Shown piece after piece: positions 39,401 to 54,400 of a DNA stretch of 64,000 nt; position 1 is the first letter of the stretch; every line of letters begins with the position of its first letter. The DNA is from Rhinopomastus cyanomelas. Taxonomy: Eukaryota > Chordata > Aves > Bucerotiformes > Rhinopomastidae. The notes under the pieces are model-generated. The model was not told where the DNA came from and searched no databases. It saw only the letters and a list, made by a program, of their open reading frames with translations. A program made the position numbers and the translations under genes. The stretch is taken from the NCBI GenBank assembly GCA_013400115.1, contig VXBP01007596.1, positions 67,297 through 131,296 on the forward strand, written 5' to 3'.

Positions 39401-42400
39401 GCAGTTCTGGGCTCCCCAGTAAAAGAAAGAGATTGAGATGCTAGAGTAGGTCCAGAGAAGCAATGAGGCTGGGGAAGGGACTGGAGGGTAAGTCTGATGA
39501 GAAGAGGCTGAGGGAGCTGGAATTGTTTAGCCTGGAGAAGAGGAGACTCAGGGAGAACCTTACCAATCTCTATAACTACTTGAAGGGAGGTTGTAGTCGG
39601 GTGTGGGTTGGGTTCTTCTCCCAGGCAACTAGTGAGAGAATGAGAGGGCAGGGCCTGAAGCTGCCAGATTAGGTTGGATGTTAGGAAGCACTTCCTCTTA
39701 GAAAGGGTGATCAGAAACTGGAATGGACTGCCCAGGGAGGTGGTGCAGTCACCATCCCTGGAAGTGTTTAAGGGAAGACTGGATGTGGCACTTAATGCCC
39801 TGGTCTGGCCAATGTGGTGATGTTAGGTCATAGGCTGGATTTGATGATCTTGAAGGTCTTTTCTTGCCTTAAAAATTCTGTGATTCCATGATTCTCAGCC
39901 TTTTATCAAATGGCAAGTCTTACAGTCCTCTGATTATCCTTGTGACCCTTCTTCGGACCCTTTACAGCCTGTCCACATCCTTTTTGTGTAGTTAGGACCA
40001 AAACCACACAGTATTTAAGGTAGTGTTCTCATATTAAAGTGGATGGAGACTGAGAGGAGAGGAGAAAGGGAAGGCAGTCCTCAGTCACTGGAGTGGATCC
40101 AGTTCAGTTTCATTATAATCAAGACAGGTGGGCCTCATATGAGTTATGCACAGCCACCCTGTACATCAGCATGTTGCCTACCATCTGTCATCCCATCCTG
40201 CAACGAGCAGAGAACAATGAGAGCTGTCTGATATCTCCCAAAATGAAGAGCAAAAAATGGCAAACAGGAAGATGGAAATTAGAACAGATTCAATTAGCTG
40301 AACTTTCCATCCTTGCTAAAAATGTTTCACTGAAGATCTAATTAAGGTTGCTGCAGCCTGTGTTCCCACTGCATTCTTGGAGAAAATGAATTGCCTTTGT
40401 GTCATTTCTTGGTCTTGTTACACACTCAGTCAATTAAATCTTTAGCATTTCCATGCTGCAGCTATAAAACACCTGCAGAGATACCTCATGATGTCTGATT
40501 AGCTTGAGCATCTTCCACACTTCAGTTTGACCTGCCACTTAGATGCATCGTCTGCTAATAAAAGAACATGGAAGGACATGGCAGATAATCCTCAGGCAGA
40601 ATGAGAGAAGATAATCTAATGACCACAGCCAGTCCCTACTAAGGTCTACCACTTCAGAACTGGGTTTAATAAGCCCAGAATTTGGTCTGAGTGCAATGAA
40701 GACCTAAATATAGGTTTTCTCCTGTACCTTTCAGACCTTAGATAAGTTCACCCTGTTTTCAGTGGTTGCACACCATGGGATCTTAAATGTTCACACCACC
40801 ATCTGCACTGCCAAGTGACAATTCCTACCAGTCTTGCAGTGCTACATCAGAGACATTTTACACATGTGAAGTTTTTAGAATCAGCTGGTGCACATCAGTA
40901 CACTTCCAAACACGTTTCTTTTCCTTTTGTGTTACTGTACAGAAACCAGTTTCACACTGGAACTTCTAGGTTTCCACAATGATCAATGCAGTGCTGGACA
41001 TCCACAGAATCATTCAGGTTGGAAAAGACCTTTAAGATCATCAAGTTCAGCCATTAATCCAACTGGCTCAAGCCCATCAGTAAACCATGGCTCTAAGCTC
41101 CAGACCTGTGTGGCTTTCAAACACATCAAGGGACAGTCATTCAAACCCTCGCTGGGCAGCTTGTTCCAAGGCCTGATGACTCTTTCAATACAGCAGCTTT
41201 TCCTAACGGCTAATTTAAACTTCCCTTGGTGCAACTTGAAGGCCATTTCCTCTTGTTCTATCACTAGTGAGAACAGACCAACAATCACTTCTCTACAACC
41301 TCTTTTCAGGTAGTTGTAAAGGGCAATAAGGGCTACCCTCAGTCTTCTCTTCAGACTAACCAGCTCCAGCTCCCTGAGCCACTCCTCACAAAGTTTGTTC
41401 TCCAGAGGCTTCACCAAACATGTTGGCGTTCACAGAATCAGAGTTATTGAGGCTGGAAAAAACCTCTAAGACCATCCAGCCCAGTCTATGACCCAACATC
41501 ACCACAATCAGCCAGAGCATGGCACTAAGTGCCACAGCCACTCTTTTCTTAAACACCTCCAGAGATGGGGACTCCACTCCCTGGGCAGTCCATTCCAATG
41601 TCTAACCACCCCTTCCGTGAGGAAGTGCTTCATAATATCCAACCTAACCATCCCCTGGAGCAGTTTCAGGCCACGTACTCTGGTCCCTTCTTTAGACTTG
41701 CTCCAGCACAATGTCCTCTTTGTATGGTGGTGGCCAAACTGAACCCAGTACTTGAGGTGTAGCCTCATCAGTGCTGAGTACACGGAGACACTCACTTCTG
41801 ACACACACTATTTCTGACACAAGCCAGGATGCTGTTGGCCATCTTGGCCACCTGAGTACCCTGATGGCTCATATTTAGCTGATGACTGATAAATGCCCCC
41901 AGTTCTTTTTCTGTTGGGAAGCTTTCCAGCCCTGCTCCCCAAAGCTTACAGCAATGCACTGGGTTGTTGTGATCCAAGTGCAGGACCTGGCACATACAGA
42001 GTTTTAGGCACAAATATCTGGACCTAATCTCAAATGACCTACCAAAGGTAGATCAGAAAGATCAGAGACTGAACCAAGTGTGTAATCCAGGACCCATGTC
42101 TTCAGGAGTTCTGGTTGTCTTTCCTGAGCTACCCTACTCCAGAATGAGTCATGAGAACGTAAAACACTCAGTGCACTGGGTTACACCAACCTTTCTACTG
42201 TGAGTTTGCCATGGCTCATCAGCCTACTTCCTCCCCTGCAGGTCTGTCACAAGGGAAGAGATGACAGCTCAGTCAAAGCAGACTGCCAAAAAGGTCAGAG
42301 CAAAACAGATTGCTACTGCAAGTAGAGAGATCATAAAAGTCTTCCTGTCCTCATTGTAGTGGAAAAAGCCTTTAGTGAGAAAAGAAAATGGCTCATTAAT

Positions 42401-45400
42401 TCACTCTCATGATGAAAATCCTAATGAAGGTAAGAAATGGCCCAGTCTTAACTCTTTCAATCTCATGGCCACCTTAACCTCCACTCTCCACCGGAATTAG
42501 GTGTTTGCCACCACTCTATTAGTTATTCTCCTTAATGCAATTGCTGATAACCACAGCAATGGGATTAAAAATAAAGGTTAAAAATAAAGTATCTCTCCGC
42601 AGTATCTCGCCCCTGAATATTACATAGGAGAAGCAAAATTCAGGACCTCAGGGCCTCATTTCTCAAACTTCTGGAGGTACTCCCAAGCTGTTACCCTTAA
42701 ACAAACTAAACAGAAGCAAATATGGTCCCTACGCAGAAAGGGATGATTTAATTCCAGCAGGATATACATGAGCACATGAATTTACAGAAGTACAAATACC
42801 CACACTTTTTCTTTTCCTAGTTTAAGAGAATGTTGATAAAAGGCTCTACCAACAACGTTATGCTTCATAATGTGAGTACTTAAAGCCTGAGGGAAAACCA
42901 GGAAACAAACACAACCTTTCTCAAGCCGCAGCCCTTCAGCAAGAGAAGAGATTTTAAGTCCCTAAACACATTCTAGGGAAATGATTAGTTTTACTTACAG
43001 CAGAAATATGACCTTTCCACTTAGGAAGCTCAGGCAGAAGTTTGGAGCTTTCAACATTATACATAGAAGTTAGGTCCTTCTGCCTCCACAATGGCCCAAG
43101 TCTGACCAGATGACTACAACAGATCCCCCAGCCCTGAAGTCTGTATCTCTATGCAAACACAGAGTTCTGTGACAGTACTTAGAGACCTCCTAGAGCAACA
43201 GGATAAAAGGCAAAATCTGAATCCTTCTTTTCAAGAAAAAAGAAAACAATACATTATCTTTATTTTGCTCTACCACCACAAGATGATCACGTACTGTTAG
43301 ACAACTTTGCGGTTACGGTGCTACGTAAGAACCAATAGACGCTGCTGCAGTTCACAGGTCCTGTGCAAAGCCAACGGTTGAGAGTCGGCGGTCGCAGTAC
43401 GTTCACAGAAACCTGGACTTGCTTCAGAAGGGCCATAGCTGTACGGCAGTCACTCACAAGCATAGTGACACCTGTGTGCATGCTTTCCACAAAAAGATAC
43501 AGGGGGGACCTCATGGCAACCTTCTAGTACCCTGAAAGGGGCCTATTGGAAGGCTGGGGAAGAACTGGGCAAGGAACAACAGGACCAGAGGTCATGGCTG
43601 TAAGCTGGAAAGGGGTAGACTTAGGTGAGACATCAGGAAAAAGTTCTTGAATCTGAGGGTGGTGGATCCCTGAGGCTGCCTCGAGAGGTGGTGGAGGCCC
43701 CATCCCCGGAGCCATTCCAGGTCAGGCTGGATGGGGCTCTGGGCAGGCTGGTCTGGGGAGTGATGTCCCTGCTCGTTGCAGGGGGTTGGACTAGATGACT
43801 TCTGGAGGTCCCTTCCACCACTACAATTCTATGATTTGTCTGTCACATAAGCAGGTGAAGTTCCACTTTTACCAGTAACCTCATGATTCCCAGCTTAAAG
43901 CATTTTCATTTTACTTCGTTACCACTTGCAGCTTCTTGTTTTGAAAACAACTCACTATTTTTCTCCCCACACAGTACAAGACTCATCAATTTCTTCCAGC
44001 TACAATGGAAAGGATTCTTTTCACCTGACTTGAGGTTTAACTCATCTCTCTGTCTCAGCTTCTCTTTCACTTCAGCTGTTGACATCCACTCTCTCTTGGA
44101 ATTCCCTCTGGCTCTCCGCTCCAGCTCAGTGTTTAAATTCTCCTGCTTTTTTGTTTCATGTATTTCGTATTCATTTCAATCCTTTTGCTTTTTGAACCCA
44201 GACACAAAGTAAAAACTTCACCCAGCCCTCAGCCGAACCTGCCTCTGGAGGGAAGGATTTGAGCTGCTTATCAGAGGACACTGACTGACAGGGAAAAGGA
44301 AGTGAGGACTAACACCTGCATGTAGCTTCCAGCAGTTTGTTAGCTACAACTTGAACAGTTTTTCAAGCCGCAGTGTTGAAATTGCAATGTTCTACTGCCT
44401 GTTATCAAAGACAGCGACGCAGTAGCATTTCTAATTTTGGTTAGGTACACACTTTCCAAGAGAAATGGATTTGCAGTACCAGCAGAAGCATGGCTCTGCT
44501 CATGAGAAAGAAAAACAATTTAATCATCCATTCAGCCTAATGCAGCCGAGCCCACAGACCTGATACAATCATAATTAAATAGCTCAGCACAGCCTCTCCG
44601 CTGGAGATTGCTTCTAAGGCCATTTGCTTCCTTGCTGTACTTGCTAATAACATCTTGATTTCAACACAAAGTTCCTAGATAGGAGGCTGACACTGTTGTC
44701 AAGATGAAAGCAGAACAGAATGGAACAAAAAAACATGCACACCATGTACCTCTGCTTGAGAGCAGAGCAAGAGAGACAACAAAAGATTCTACGAAATATT
44801 AAAGTGGACAAGGCCAAACTAATAACCATCAGGATGCTTCCATTCTCGGAAGCTGCAGTGTTATTTCTCTGTGATAGGTTATCTTCATCCTTCCTAGAAC
44901 ACCCACCCCTGCAGAACTGTGCTTTTTGTGCATGAGGTCATCTTATGAGACTCTCTCAGGAGTTTCACAGTACTGGGACTTGGTAGGACTGAGGGGATGA
45001 AAACAAGACAAAGAGGTGCTACTGGAGCACAGACATTTTGCACAAGACCTCCTTTTCCCTCCTAAGCTAGATGGCCTGTCCAGGTTGAGACCCCATCCCT
45101 GGAGGTATTTAAAGATCATTTAGATGCCATGCTTAGAGATCTGCTCTAGTGGTCACCTTGGTAGAGTAGGGTTATTCGTTGGGCCTGAGGAGCTCAAGAT
45201 CATCAAAAGACTCAGGTTTTTTTCCAGCCTGATTGATTCTGTTTGCAAAAATCTGATGAAGAATTGTGAGGAGGAGGTATACTTCTGGTCATTATTAGCT
45301 GCACTTTGAAGGTTAATGCTGTGATCTGCAATTCCATTCAACTTTCCTGACAGTTAAACCCTGACAGAGCTAAGAGAAGGTTGTTAAAAATATCCCCACA

Positions 45401-48400
45401 TTTGCAATGTATTCTGTAATTTTATACTCACTGCACCTTGGTGTATGCAATTTCTTAAGCAAACAAACATTCAGGAAAACCAAAGGTAGTCGATTTCCTG
45501 CAGCTTCATTACTTTCCATGGAATGGAAATTAAAGAACTGTGAAAGAAGGCTTTTATTATTCTTTTTCACTTTGAAAACAAAGAAAAGTCATGACTTGCA
45601 CAGCATCACACCCAGACCACAGCAGAGCAGAGTTTCATTTAGTAGGAAAACAGCCCTTTTGACTTCAGTGCCAATTCTCCTCTTGTGTCTCCTGGATCCT
45701 GCCTCCCTCAACCATATTTCATTCTCTAAGGCAACTGCCAAACTCTTCTCAATGTTTTCACCTTCTGTTCCTTTGCACGTGCTGAAAGTGATCAGATGTT
45801 TCAAATACACACTCAGTGTCCCATCACCACCCTTTGACCCTTAGGGCAGTATTTCCATGGCTTTTGTTGTTAGACAAACACTCAAAACTATGGCAGCTCT
45901 CACCATCTATGGTGCTGTTCCTGTATGGAATGAATAATGTCCATCCCACAATAACTGAATGTTGGGGATTAACACCAACAGGCTGCTCTGCACTCCCACC
46001 CTGCCAGCTCCTCTGAAGAAAATCAGCTCTGGACCAGCCAAAGAGAGATACGCTGTGGGCTTTTACCACAAATCTAGACTGAATGTTCAGAAGAATCCAT
46101 AAAAAGAACAAAGAACTGGTTCAGTAGTGAGTATTATAGAATCATTAAGGTTGGAAGAGACCTTCATCCAGTCCAACCATCAACGCAACCCCACCTTGTC
46201 CACTGAACCCTGTTCCCTAGTGCCACATCTACTGATTTTTTGACACCTTCAGCAATGGTGGCTCCACCCCCTCCCTGGGCAGCCTATTCCAATCCCTGAC
46301 CACTCTGTCAGGGAAGGAATTTTTCCTCATCTCCAATCTAAACCTTCCCTGGCACAACTTCAGGCTATTTTCTCTTGTCCCATTACTCATGACTTGGGAG
46401 AAGAGACCCACTACTACAAAGCACACCAGGATGGGCAGAAAGATAATGTCAGCACCCATAAGCCCTGCCTATTTTAAAACTTAAAAATCCCACAAACACC
46501 CAAAGAAGAGCATCAGAAATCATTTTTCTAATACCATGCATTTTCCTGTGAGAACTCCAAACCTTCTTCAACAACTTCAAGAGCCATAACCCCAGCTGAT
46601 AGGTTAGTTGGGACTCAGATCTAGAGCCCTTCCAACACTTTTGGAGTCTTGTCCTGACAGCAAGAGTTCAGACAAGCATGATGGCAACTGGCCCTATAAA
46701 CCCTCTTCCTCTCTAACACTGCCGCCTACGGGGTTCCCCAAACAGATGCAAAGCCCTGCTGAGATACCTGCCCATAAGATGACAAATAGGGACAGTGACA
46801 CAGAATCATAGAATCACAGACTGTCAGGGGTTGGAAGGGACATCCAAAGATCACCTAGTGCAACCCCACTGCCAGAGCAGGATCACCTACGTCTGACCAC
46901 ACAGGGCTGCATCCAGGTGGGTTTTGAAAGTCTCCAGGGAAGGAGACTCCACAACCTCTCTGGGCAGCCTGTGCCAGGGCTCTATCACTCTCACTGTAAA
47001 TAAACATATACTCATGTTGAGGTGGAACTTCCTACATTCTAACTTATCTCCATTATTCTTTGTCCTATTACTGGGCACAACTGAGAAGAGACTGGCCCCT
47101 TCCTCTTGACATTCACCACTCACACATTTATATCCTACATCAAATATTGTATCAGACAGCACCACACTTTCTAAACACTACCCTCCTCGCCCCCAACAAC
47201 AGAACTAACACATTAAACCAAGACCAAGCACAGACACCACTCAGAAGACCACACAGGCTACAGAAATGCTCCCAGCAGTCTGGGTACAGTTGGCAGCCCA
47301 TAAACTGATGGCAAGGAGATGCAGCTCAGCAACCCACACTGCCACTAAAACCTCTTTGTGGCGAGATGCCAGCCAGGGAACTCACTGTCCACCTGCTGAA
47401 TGCTAGAGAGCGGTTGTGTAATGGCTGAGCAGTGTGAGTCACGTACTCAGCAGCCATGACCAGCAGGAAATCACAGGAGTATTTCATGCCAGGTGGTTGC
47501 AGCAGCAGAATCAGGAAGCAAAGTGTCTTAGAAATGAGGGAGTACAATAAAGAGAGGTATGCACGCCCTCAGAGATAGCCACTCCTCCCTCCTTGCTTTC
47601 TTCTGGTCAGGGGATTTGCCATACATGGAATCCTTGAATCATTCAGGATGGAAAAGACCTCTGAGATCAAATCCAGCCAATAACCCTACTCTACCAAGGT
47701 CACCACTAGACCAGATCTCTAAGCACCACATCTAAACCACCTTCAAACACCTCCAGGGATGGGGACTCAACCCCCTCCCTGGGCAGCCTGTTCCAAGGCC
47801 TGACCACTCTGTCAATGAAAAAATGTTTCCTCATGTCCAGCCTGACCCTTCCCTCGTGCAGCTTGAGGCTCTTCTTGTTCTACCACTAAAGACCTGTGAG
47901 AACACACCTCTTTACCATGTCCTTTCAGGTAGCTGTTCATATATACCTCAGCTTCCCCATGCACTCTCTCTCAGACACAGACAAATAAACCAACAGAAAT
48001 TATCTAGTGGAGAAAAATTAAGTAGTGGAGAAGAATGGAATGATGAAATCACAAATATTTCTTCACAAAGGAAAAGCCACAATGCATTCCAAGCCTGGGG
48101 GCTCTTTAAGTGCACGCATGACCTGCAAAGCTAAGCGTATCAGAAGTCTCTGTGGCATTGGATGCCTGGTGATGCTAACACCATCCTTCCTGCTTTTATT
48201 ATCTGTGGAGCACGTGTGGGCTAAAATGAGTGAGCATGTTGTTTTATTTCAGAGTCTGTAAGCTGCAGCTCCTTCTCAAGAAGTATGTCAGATGCAAAGA
48301 AGAGATGCAAAAATAAATGTTGAGTACAACCGCCAACTTTATCCCCAAATTTCCTTGAATATAGGGAAAAAAATGTGAGGACAGATATTTCGAAGTTGAG

Positions 48401-51400
48401 CTTAGTTTAAGGATTACTTCTCTTCCTGATTGCTCTTCATGACACCAGCTTCCCAAAGTTCATTAATTGTTCTGAAAAAATAGCATCAAGATGAACAAGG
48501 TTGGGACACAAACAGGAAATACAGAACTGGATGCAAGTTGCTTATATAGTCTTGCACCTGGGCAAGAACAACCCCAGGTACCAGTACAGTTTGGGGACTG
48601 ACCTGTTGGAGAGCAGTGTAGAAGAAGGGACCTGGGGATCCTAGTGGACAAGAGGATGAATATGAGCCAGCAATGTACTCTTGTGGCCAAGAGGGCCAAC
48701 AGCACCTTGGGGTGGATGAGAAGTGGGGTGGTTAGCAGATCAAGAGAGGTCCTTCTCCCCCTCTACGCTGCACTAGTGAGACCACATCTGGAGTCTTGTG
48801 TCCAGTTCTGGGCCTCTCACTTCAAGAAGGACACAGTGTTGCTGGAGAGAGTTCAGCACAGTGCAATGAAGATGATGTAGGAAGTGGGACACCTTCCTTA
48901 TGGGGAAAGGCTGAGGGCGCTGAGTCTCTTGACCTTGGAGAAGAGGAGACTGAGGGGTGACCACACTAATGTCTATAAATATGTGAGGGGTGGGTGTCAG
49001 GAGGATGGAGCCGGGCTCTTCTCAGTGTCATCTGGTGATAGGACAAGGGGCAATGGGTGCAAGCTGGAACATAGGAGGTTCCATATAAGTATCAAAAGGA
49101 ACTTCTTCCCATTGAGGGTGACAGAGCACTGGAACAGCCTGTCCTGGGGAGTTGTGGAGTCTTCTTCTCTGGAGACATTTAAAACCCACCTGGATATGTC
49201 CCTGTGTGACTTGGTCCAGGTGATCTTGCTGTGGCAGGAGGATTGGACTAGATGATCTTTCAAGGTCCCTTCCAATCCCTAATGATTCCATGATTACAGA
49301 AGACCCTGCTTGCCTCTGACCTCCCAGCTGTAGTCTTCAGAATTACTAGCTGGTGTTAAAAGATCCACTTGAAATACCAGCAGGATGCTAACTTTTGCAG
49401 TGATGAGCGTAGGAACTGCTTCCAACACAAGCAGGACTTGGAAACGCTCAGCACCTCTGAATGCCAGGACCCATATCTCAAGAATTAGGCACCCAAAACT
49501 AGTGCCCTGAGCATGAGCCTGTACTTCCAATTTCTGTCACTTTCTGCAGCTCCCAGGTACAGAAACATGCAGCATACAGATACACTCAGGAGGTAAGCAG
49601 ATCAAAAGCCTTTCTTGTTCTTTGAAGGAATGCAAATTACATCAGTTGCTACGCCAAGAACGCCTCACTCATCAACATGTCTCGTGGAAGACTTTAAACT
49701 CCTTGGGGAAACTTCAGCGTGAATAACAATTTAGACTATTGAGAGCCTTGCCTTTGCATCTTACTCTGCACTCAGACACGGAGAGCCAACAGCCACATGA
49801 GTTCCACAGAACAGTTCCAACACAAGTCTGCAGCGATGCCTCTGGTACGCCGGCAAAAAGGCAAAGAATTATATATTGCTATTGTTCTGAAGAAAACAAC
49901 GACAGAATCACAGAATGTTAGAGGTTGGAAGGGGCCTTGAAAGATCATCTAAGTCCAACCCACGCTGCTGGAGCAGGGTAAGCCTACAGTACTCTCAAAC
50001 CCATGACCCCAGGAATTCAGAGTCCCATGCTTTACCAACTGAGCCAGCTTTGTACTAAGATATGCAAGTTATATGAAATATCTTAGAATCATAGGATCAT
50101 CAAGGTTGGAAGAGATCTACAAGATTATTAAGTCCAACCACCAACCTAACCCCACTCTGCCCACTAAACCCTGTCCCCCAAGGCCAAATCCACTCGTTTT
50201 TTTAATGTCTCCAGGGACAGCAGCTCCACTCCCTCCCTGGGCAGCCTGTTCCAATCCCTGACCACTCTGACAGTGAAGAAATTTTTCCCGGTGTCCAACC
50301 TAAACCTCCCCTGGCACAACTGGAAGCCATTTCTTCTTGTCCTATCACTAGCGACTTGGGAGAAGAGACCAATCTTCACCTCTCCACAACCTCTTTTCAG
50401 GTAGTTGTAAAGAGCAATAAGGTCTCCCCTCAGTCTCCTTTGCTCCAGACAAACAACTCCAGCTCTTGATCTGTACAAAAACAGAACTATGAAAAAGTCT
50501 CTTCAGAATATTTTAAAAAATCCTAATGAAAAATGTCAGGGAAATGGTAAGAAATCCTGTATATAAGATCGCAGGTGCCAGTGAGGACAGCAATACCAAA
50601 ACACAACAGCTAGTACCAAAACACTACTCACCAAGCCACAGCCTACCTCCCAAGTCAGAGCCAACCTCCTCTTTGTGGCTCCAAGTCTGTGCTGACGGAG
50701 AGCCGCTAGGTTTTACACAGCCTAGAAGGCATGAGTTAATCACATAAAGCATCCTCAGAAACTCTGGCAAAGGCAAGTTTGTTCAAAGCTGTCTGTCCCT
50801 GGCAAGTGCTGCCTAGCCTCTTATTATAGTCTCTTGTATGTGGATAATGCTCAAGAGTTTTAAAATGCTGTGACCCAACACTCCTTTCCTAGGCTCATTT
50901 CTTTTTCAGCTACCTTTTCGGGATCCTATTTCAGCCTCTACAGTCACAAGAGAGACTGGGCAGGAATTAGCCAAGAAGAGAGTCTTGCTCAGCGTATACC
51001 GATGGCCTTAGGGCAGTATTTCTCGTCTTGAAAATACTCAGGTGAATGCAGCCCAACTTAGCAGCAAGCAGCTGTTTGCTGGCAGACAACATCAAGGTGT
51101 CTTAACGTATTTTCCACGTGACCAATTCACCAATTAAAATACCAGCACATTAATTCCTTTCCTCTAATTAATTATTTTTAAGTCATCCATTCAGCTTCCT
51201 AAGTACTTGGTACATATCCAGTCTTCTTCCTGTCCATCAGAGACAATCACCATCATACTAGAGAGGCAACGACCAACCAGTTACCAGGAGGTTATGCGAC
51301 TTTCTCTTCTCAAGAATACCCAGGACATCTATGGCGGAGCCTTGAACTGACTTTAGGTCATTCCAGTCCATTCCTGGTCCCTTTAATCTCCTTTTTACTT

Positions 51401-54400
51401 CTGTAATAGCTCAATAGTCTGATCACAAGTTAAAGTACTGATGGGACTCTGTGGGAAACTCCATATTTGTGGAGATCCATATTTCTTTAGGAAGTGAGAC
51501 ATTCAAATAAACCCTCTCATTACAATGAACAGGCAAGGTCACTAACTGGCATTTGGCTTTGTAACTGCAGTTAACATCAAGGGAAGCTGAACAGCAAAAC
51601 AGTCTCACTTAGCTACCTGAAGATATATCCAGTAAAACCCTATCTCATTAAAGAACAACACTCCAGGCTCATTGTCCAGTCACTGCACTCCCTCAGGGCT
51701 AAAGCACCCCAGGAGCAACCAAACACAACAAGCACGTGCTACTCACACTGGTACCAGACAAGTGCTGGGAACAGCTCCCAGGCAGAGCACTGGAACAGGC
51801 TGCCCAGGGTGGTCGTGGAGTCTCCTTCACTGGAGACATTTAAGACCCACCTGGATGTGTTCCTGTGTGACTCGGTCTAGGTGATCCTGCTGTGGCAGGG
51901 GGATTGGACTAGATGATCTTTCGAGGTCCCTTCCAATCCCTAGTGATTCTGTGAAATAGTAAATCTGAACCCCTGAGTAACTGCACAGACTTCAGTAGGC
52001 TGTAAGATGGCCTGCCTCCCGTTCAGTAACAGCAGAGCTCAGGAGCAAGACATAACATGGACTCATAGAACCACAGAATCACAGAACAGTTAGAGCTGTG
52101 CCAAAAGGAGATACTCTCATTCATGAATCAAGAATCCTAAGCACTGCTCATCTATCCTAGACAACATCTTGCTGGCATTGCTATGTTTAACAGTGGGTAT
52201 GGTGGAGTGACGTTAGTGGTTGGACTTGATTATTGTAACTCTCTTTTCTAACCTAAAGAATTCCATGATTCATTGATAGTACACCTGTCATTTGACTTAG
52301 GTTGTAGAGAGCTATCTGCAGACAACCATGCAATGCTTGAAAGAATCACAGAATCAGAGAATATTAGGGATTGGAACGGACCTCGAAAGATCATGTAGTC
52401 CAATCACAGAATCATTAAGGTTGGAAGAGACCTCCAAGATCAGCCAGTCCAACCATCAATCCAACCCCACTATGCCCCCTAAACCGTGTTTCCTAGTGTC
52501 ACATAGCTGATATAAGGCATCTTGAACTAAACTAGTCATAATCAGGAAATGCAAAGAAAGAATGTGTCTTCTCCATTCTGATGCCAGGATTATTGACTAA
52601 AAGAAAACATGAAGAACCTTCTAATCTAGAACTGCGGTACCAAAAGCAGCACATCAAAAGCAGCACCAAAAAACACCACACAAAATAGCATATAGTTTAC
52701 ATGTTCTTATTCTCCTGAGTAAATTTCATTCTCCAGTTCCAGATGGAAAAGATCTTAAGTAAGGTATGGCCAACCTCTTAAATAGTAATAACAGCAGCAC
52801 AACTCCCTAGTGGAAGCCACGTGCTGCCCTGTGGAGAAACAGAAAGAATCCTGATGGGGGTTCTAGATTTGCTGTTTCCAAAACCAAACCAGTCTCTATC
52901 TCAACTGGACGTCCAAAGGTCCTCTACTCCAACCCCTCTGCAACAAGCAAGGGCATAACTCACTAGATCAGATTGCCCAGTCCCATCCAGCCTGGCCTTG
53001 AACGTCTCCAGGGATGAGGCCTCCACTACCTCTCGAGGCAACCTCTTCCAGGGATCCACCACTCTCAGATTCAAAAACGTTTTCCTGATGTCTAACCTAA
53101 ATCTTCCCTTTTCCAGCCTCAGAACATGACCCCTTGTCTTGTTCCCTGCCCTACTGAACAGTTCCTCCCCAGCCTTCTGACAGACCCCTTTGAGGGACTG
53201 GAAGGTTGCCTTCTCCTCTTCAGGCCAAGTAACCCAACCGTCTCAGCCTGTCCTCATAAGACAAGGGTTGCCACTACAGGTCTCACATCCAAGCTGTGGA
53301 CTAGGGGGACTTGGTGGAGCGATTACACATATTCTGACTCTAATTCTAGTATGGAATATTCCAGAACATATCCCCAGGCTCTGCAACTACACTCCAAAAT
53401 ATTACAGCAGAAAGGGTGAAAGGCAGATTCAAAGGGGATGAGCAGCCAGGGGCTGTGTTACAGCAGTGATACATTCTGCACCTGATAAAGATGAAAGGAG
53501 CACAGTCAGGACGTTCCCATCCTGCGCTTATCTTGGCTGTATTTCATTTTCATTGCCCTGCTTCCAAGGCTATTCCTTTACAGTGTTAAGATCAAGCCAT
53601 CACAGTGCTGTTCTTTAACAAATACCAAGCAACGATGAACTTTTACAGAACTTGAACATCACGAGGCCAAACTCCAGTGCAAGATGTGGCCCAGTGTGCT
53701 GAGCTGGAGTCTGGCAGCTGAGCTCGAGCTTGCTTATGATGAGAGAATGAAGAGTACTTGTGACAGCCACACTGAAGCTGTGTGGCAGAGCCATACCAAG
53801 GACCCCACAACAAAAGCTTTTATTCAGATCTTGTAGCACACCCTTCATATTATAAAACATCCAGTAGTACTGAGTGTATTGTTATAGACAAGTATAATGT
53901 CAAGAGCTTACTTCATCACAGCTACACCCATGAAGGTATCAGCTTTATTTAAAAATATTAGGGTTTACAGGATAAAAAAACCCAACCAACTAAACAAAAC
54001 AAATGGTGACAACGTTGGAGGAAGAAAAGTATATCCAAGTGTGAAAAAGGAAGCAATGTGGGGACAGCTAACTAATTCACAGGCAATGAGAACAGTACCT
54101 AAAACCAGAGAAATCATTCACTGTAGTAAAGATGAAGGGTGATAAATGGAATGATAAAGAGCCAAGTTTTCTCCATCCACCGTGCCAAGTAAACATAATC
54201 CAATTGTAACTGAGTGGCTGGAAATTACTCTTCCAGCTGCTCTCAGCTGCCCAGTCTGTGCTGGAAGTGCATGTGGCTGGCACTGGTCATGTCAGATCTG
54301 AGCTACATCCACTCCCCTTTGCCTTGAGGCCCCTTGTACTGCAGTGGACAGGATTCTAGAGCAGTGAAAGCACTGCTCTCATTCCTCCCCTATTTGATGA

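Noticed and set aside
49982..50050. Functional tRNA gene
   Set aside because: The acceptor stem does not pair, the B-box is degraded and the anticodon does not match the body type.
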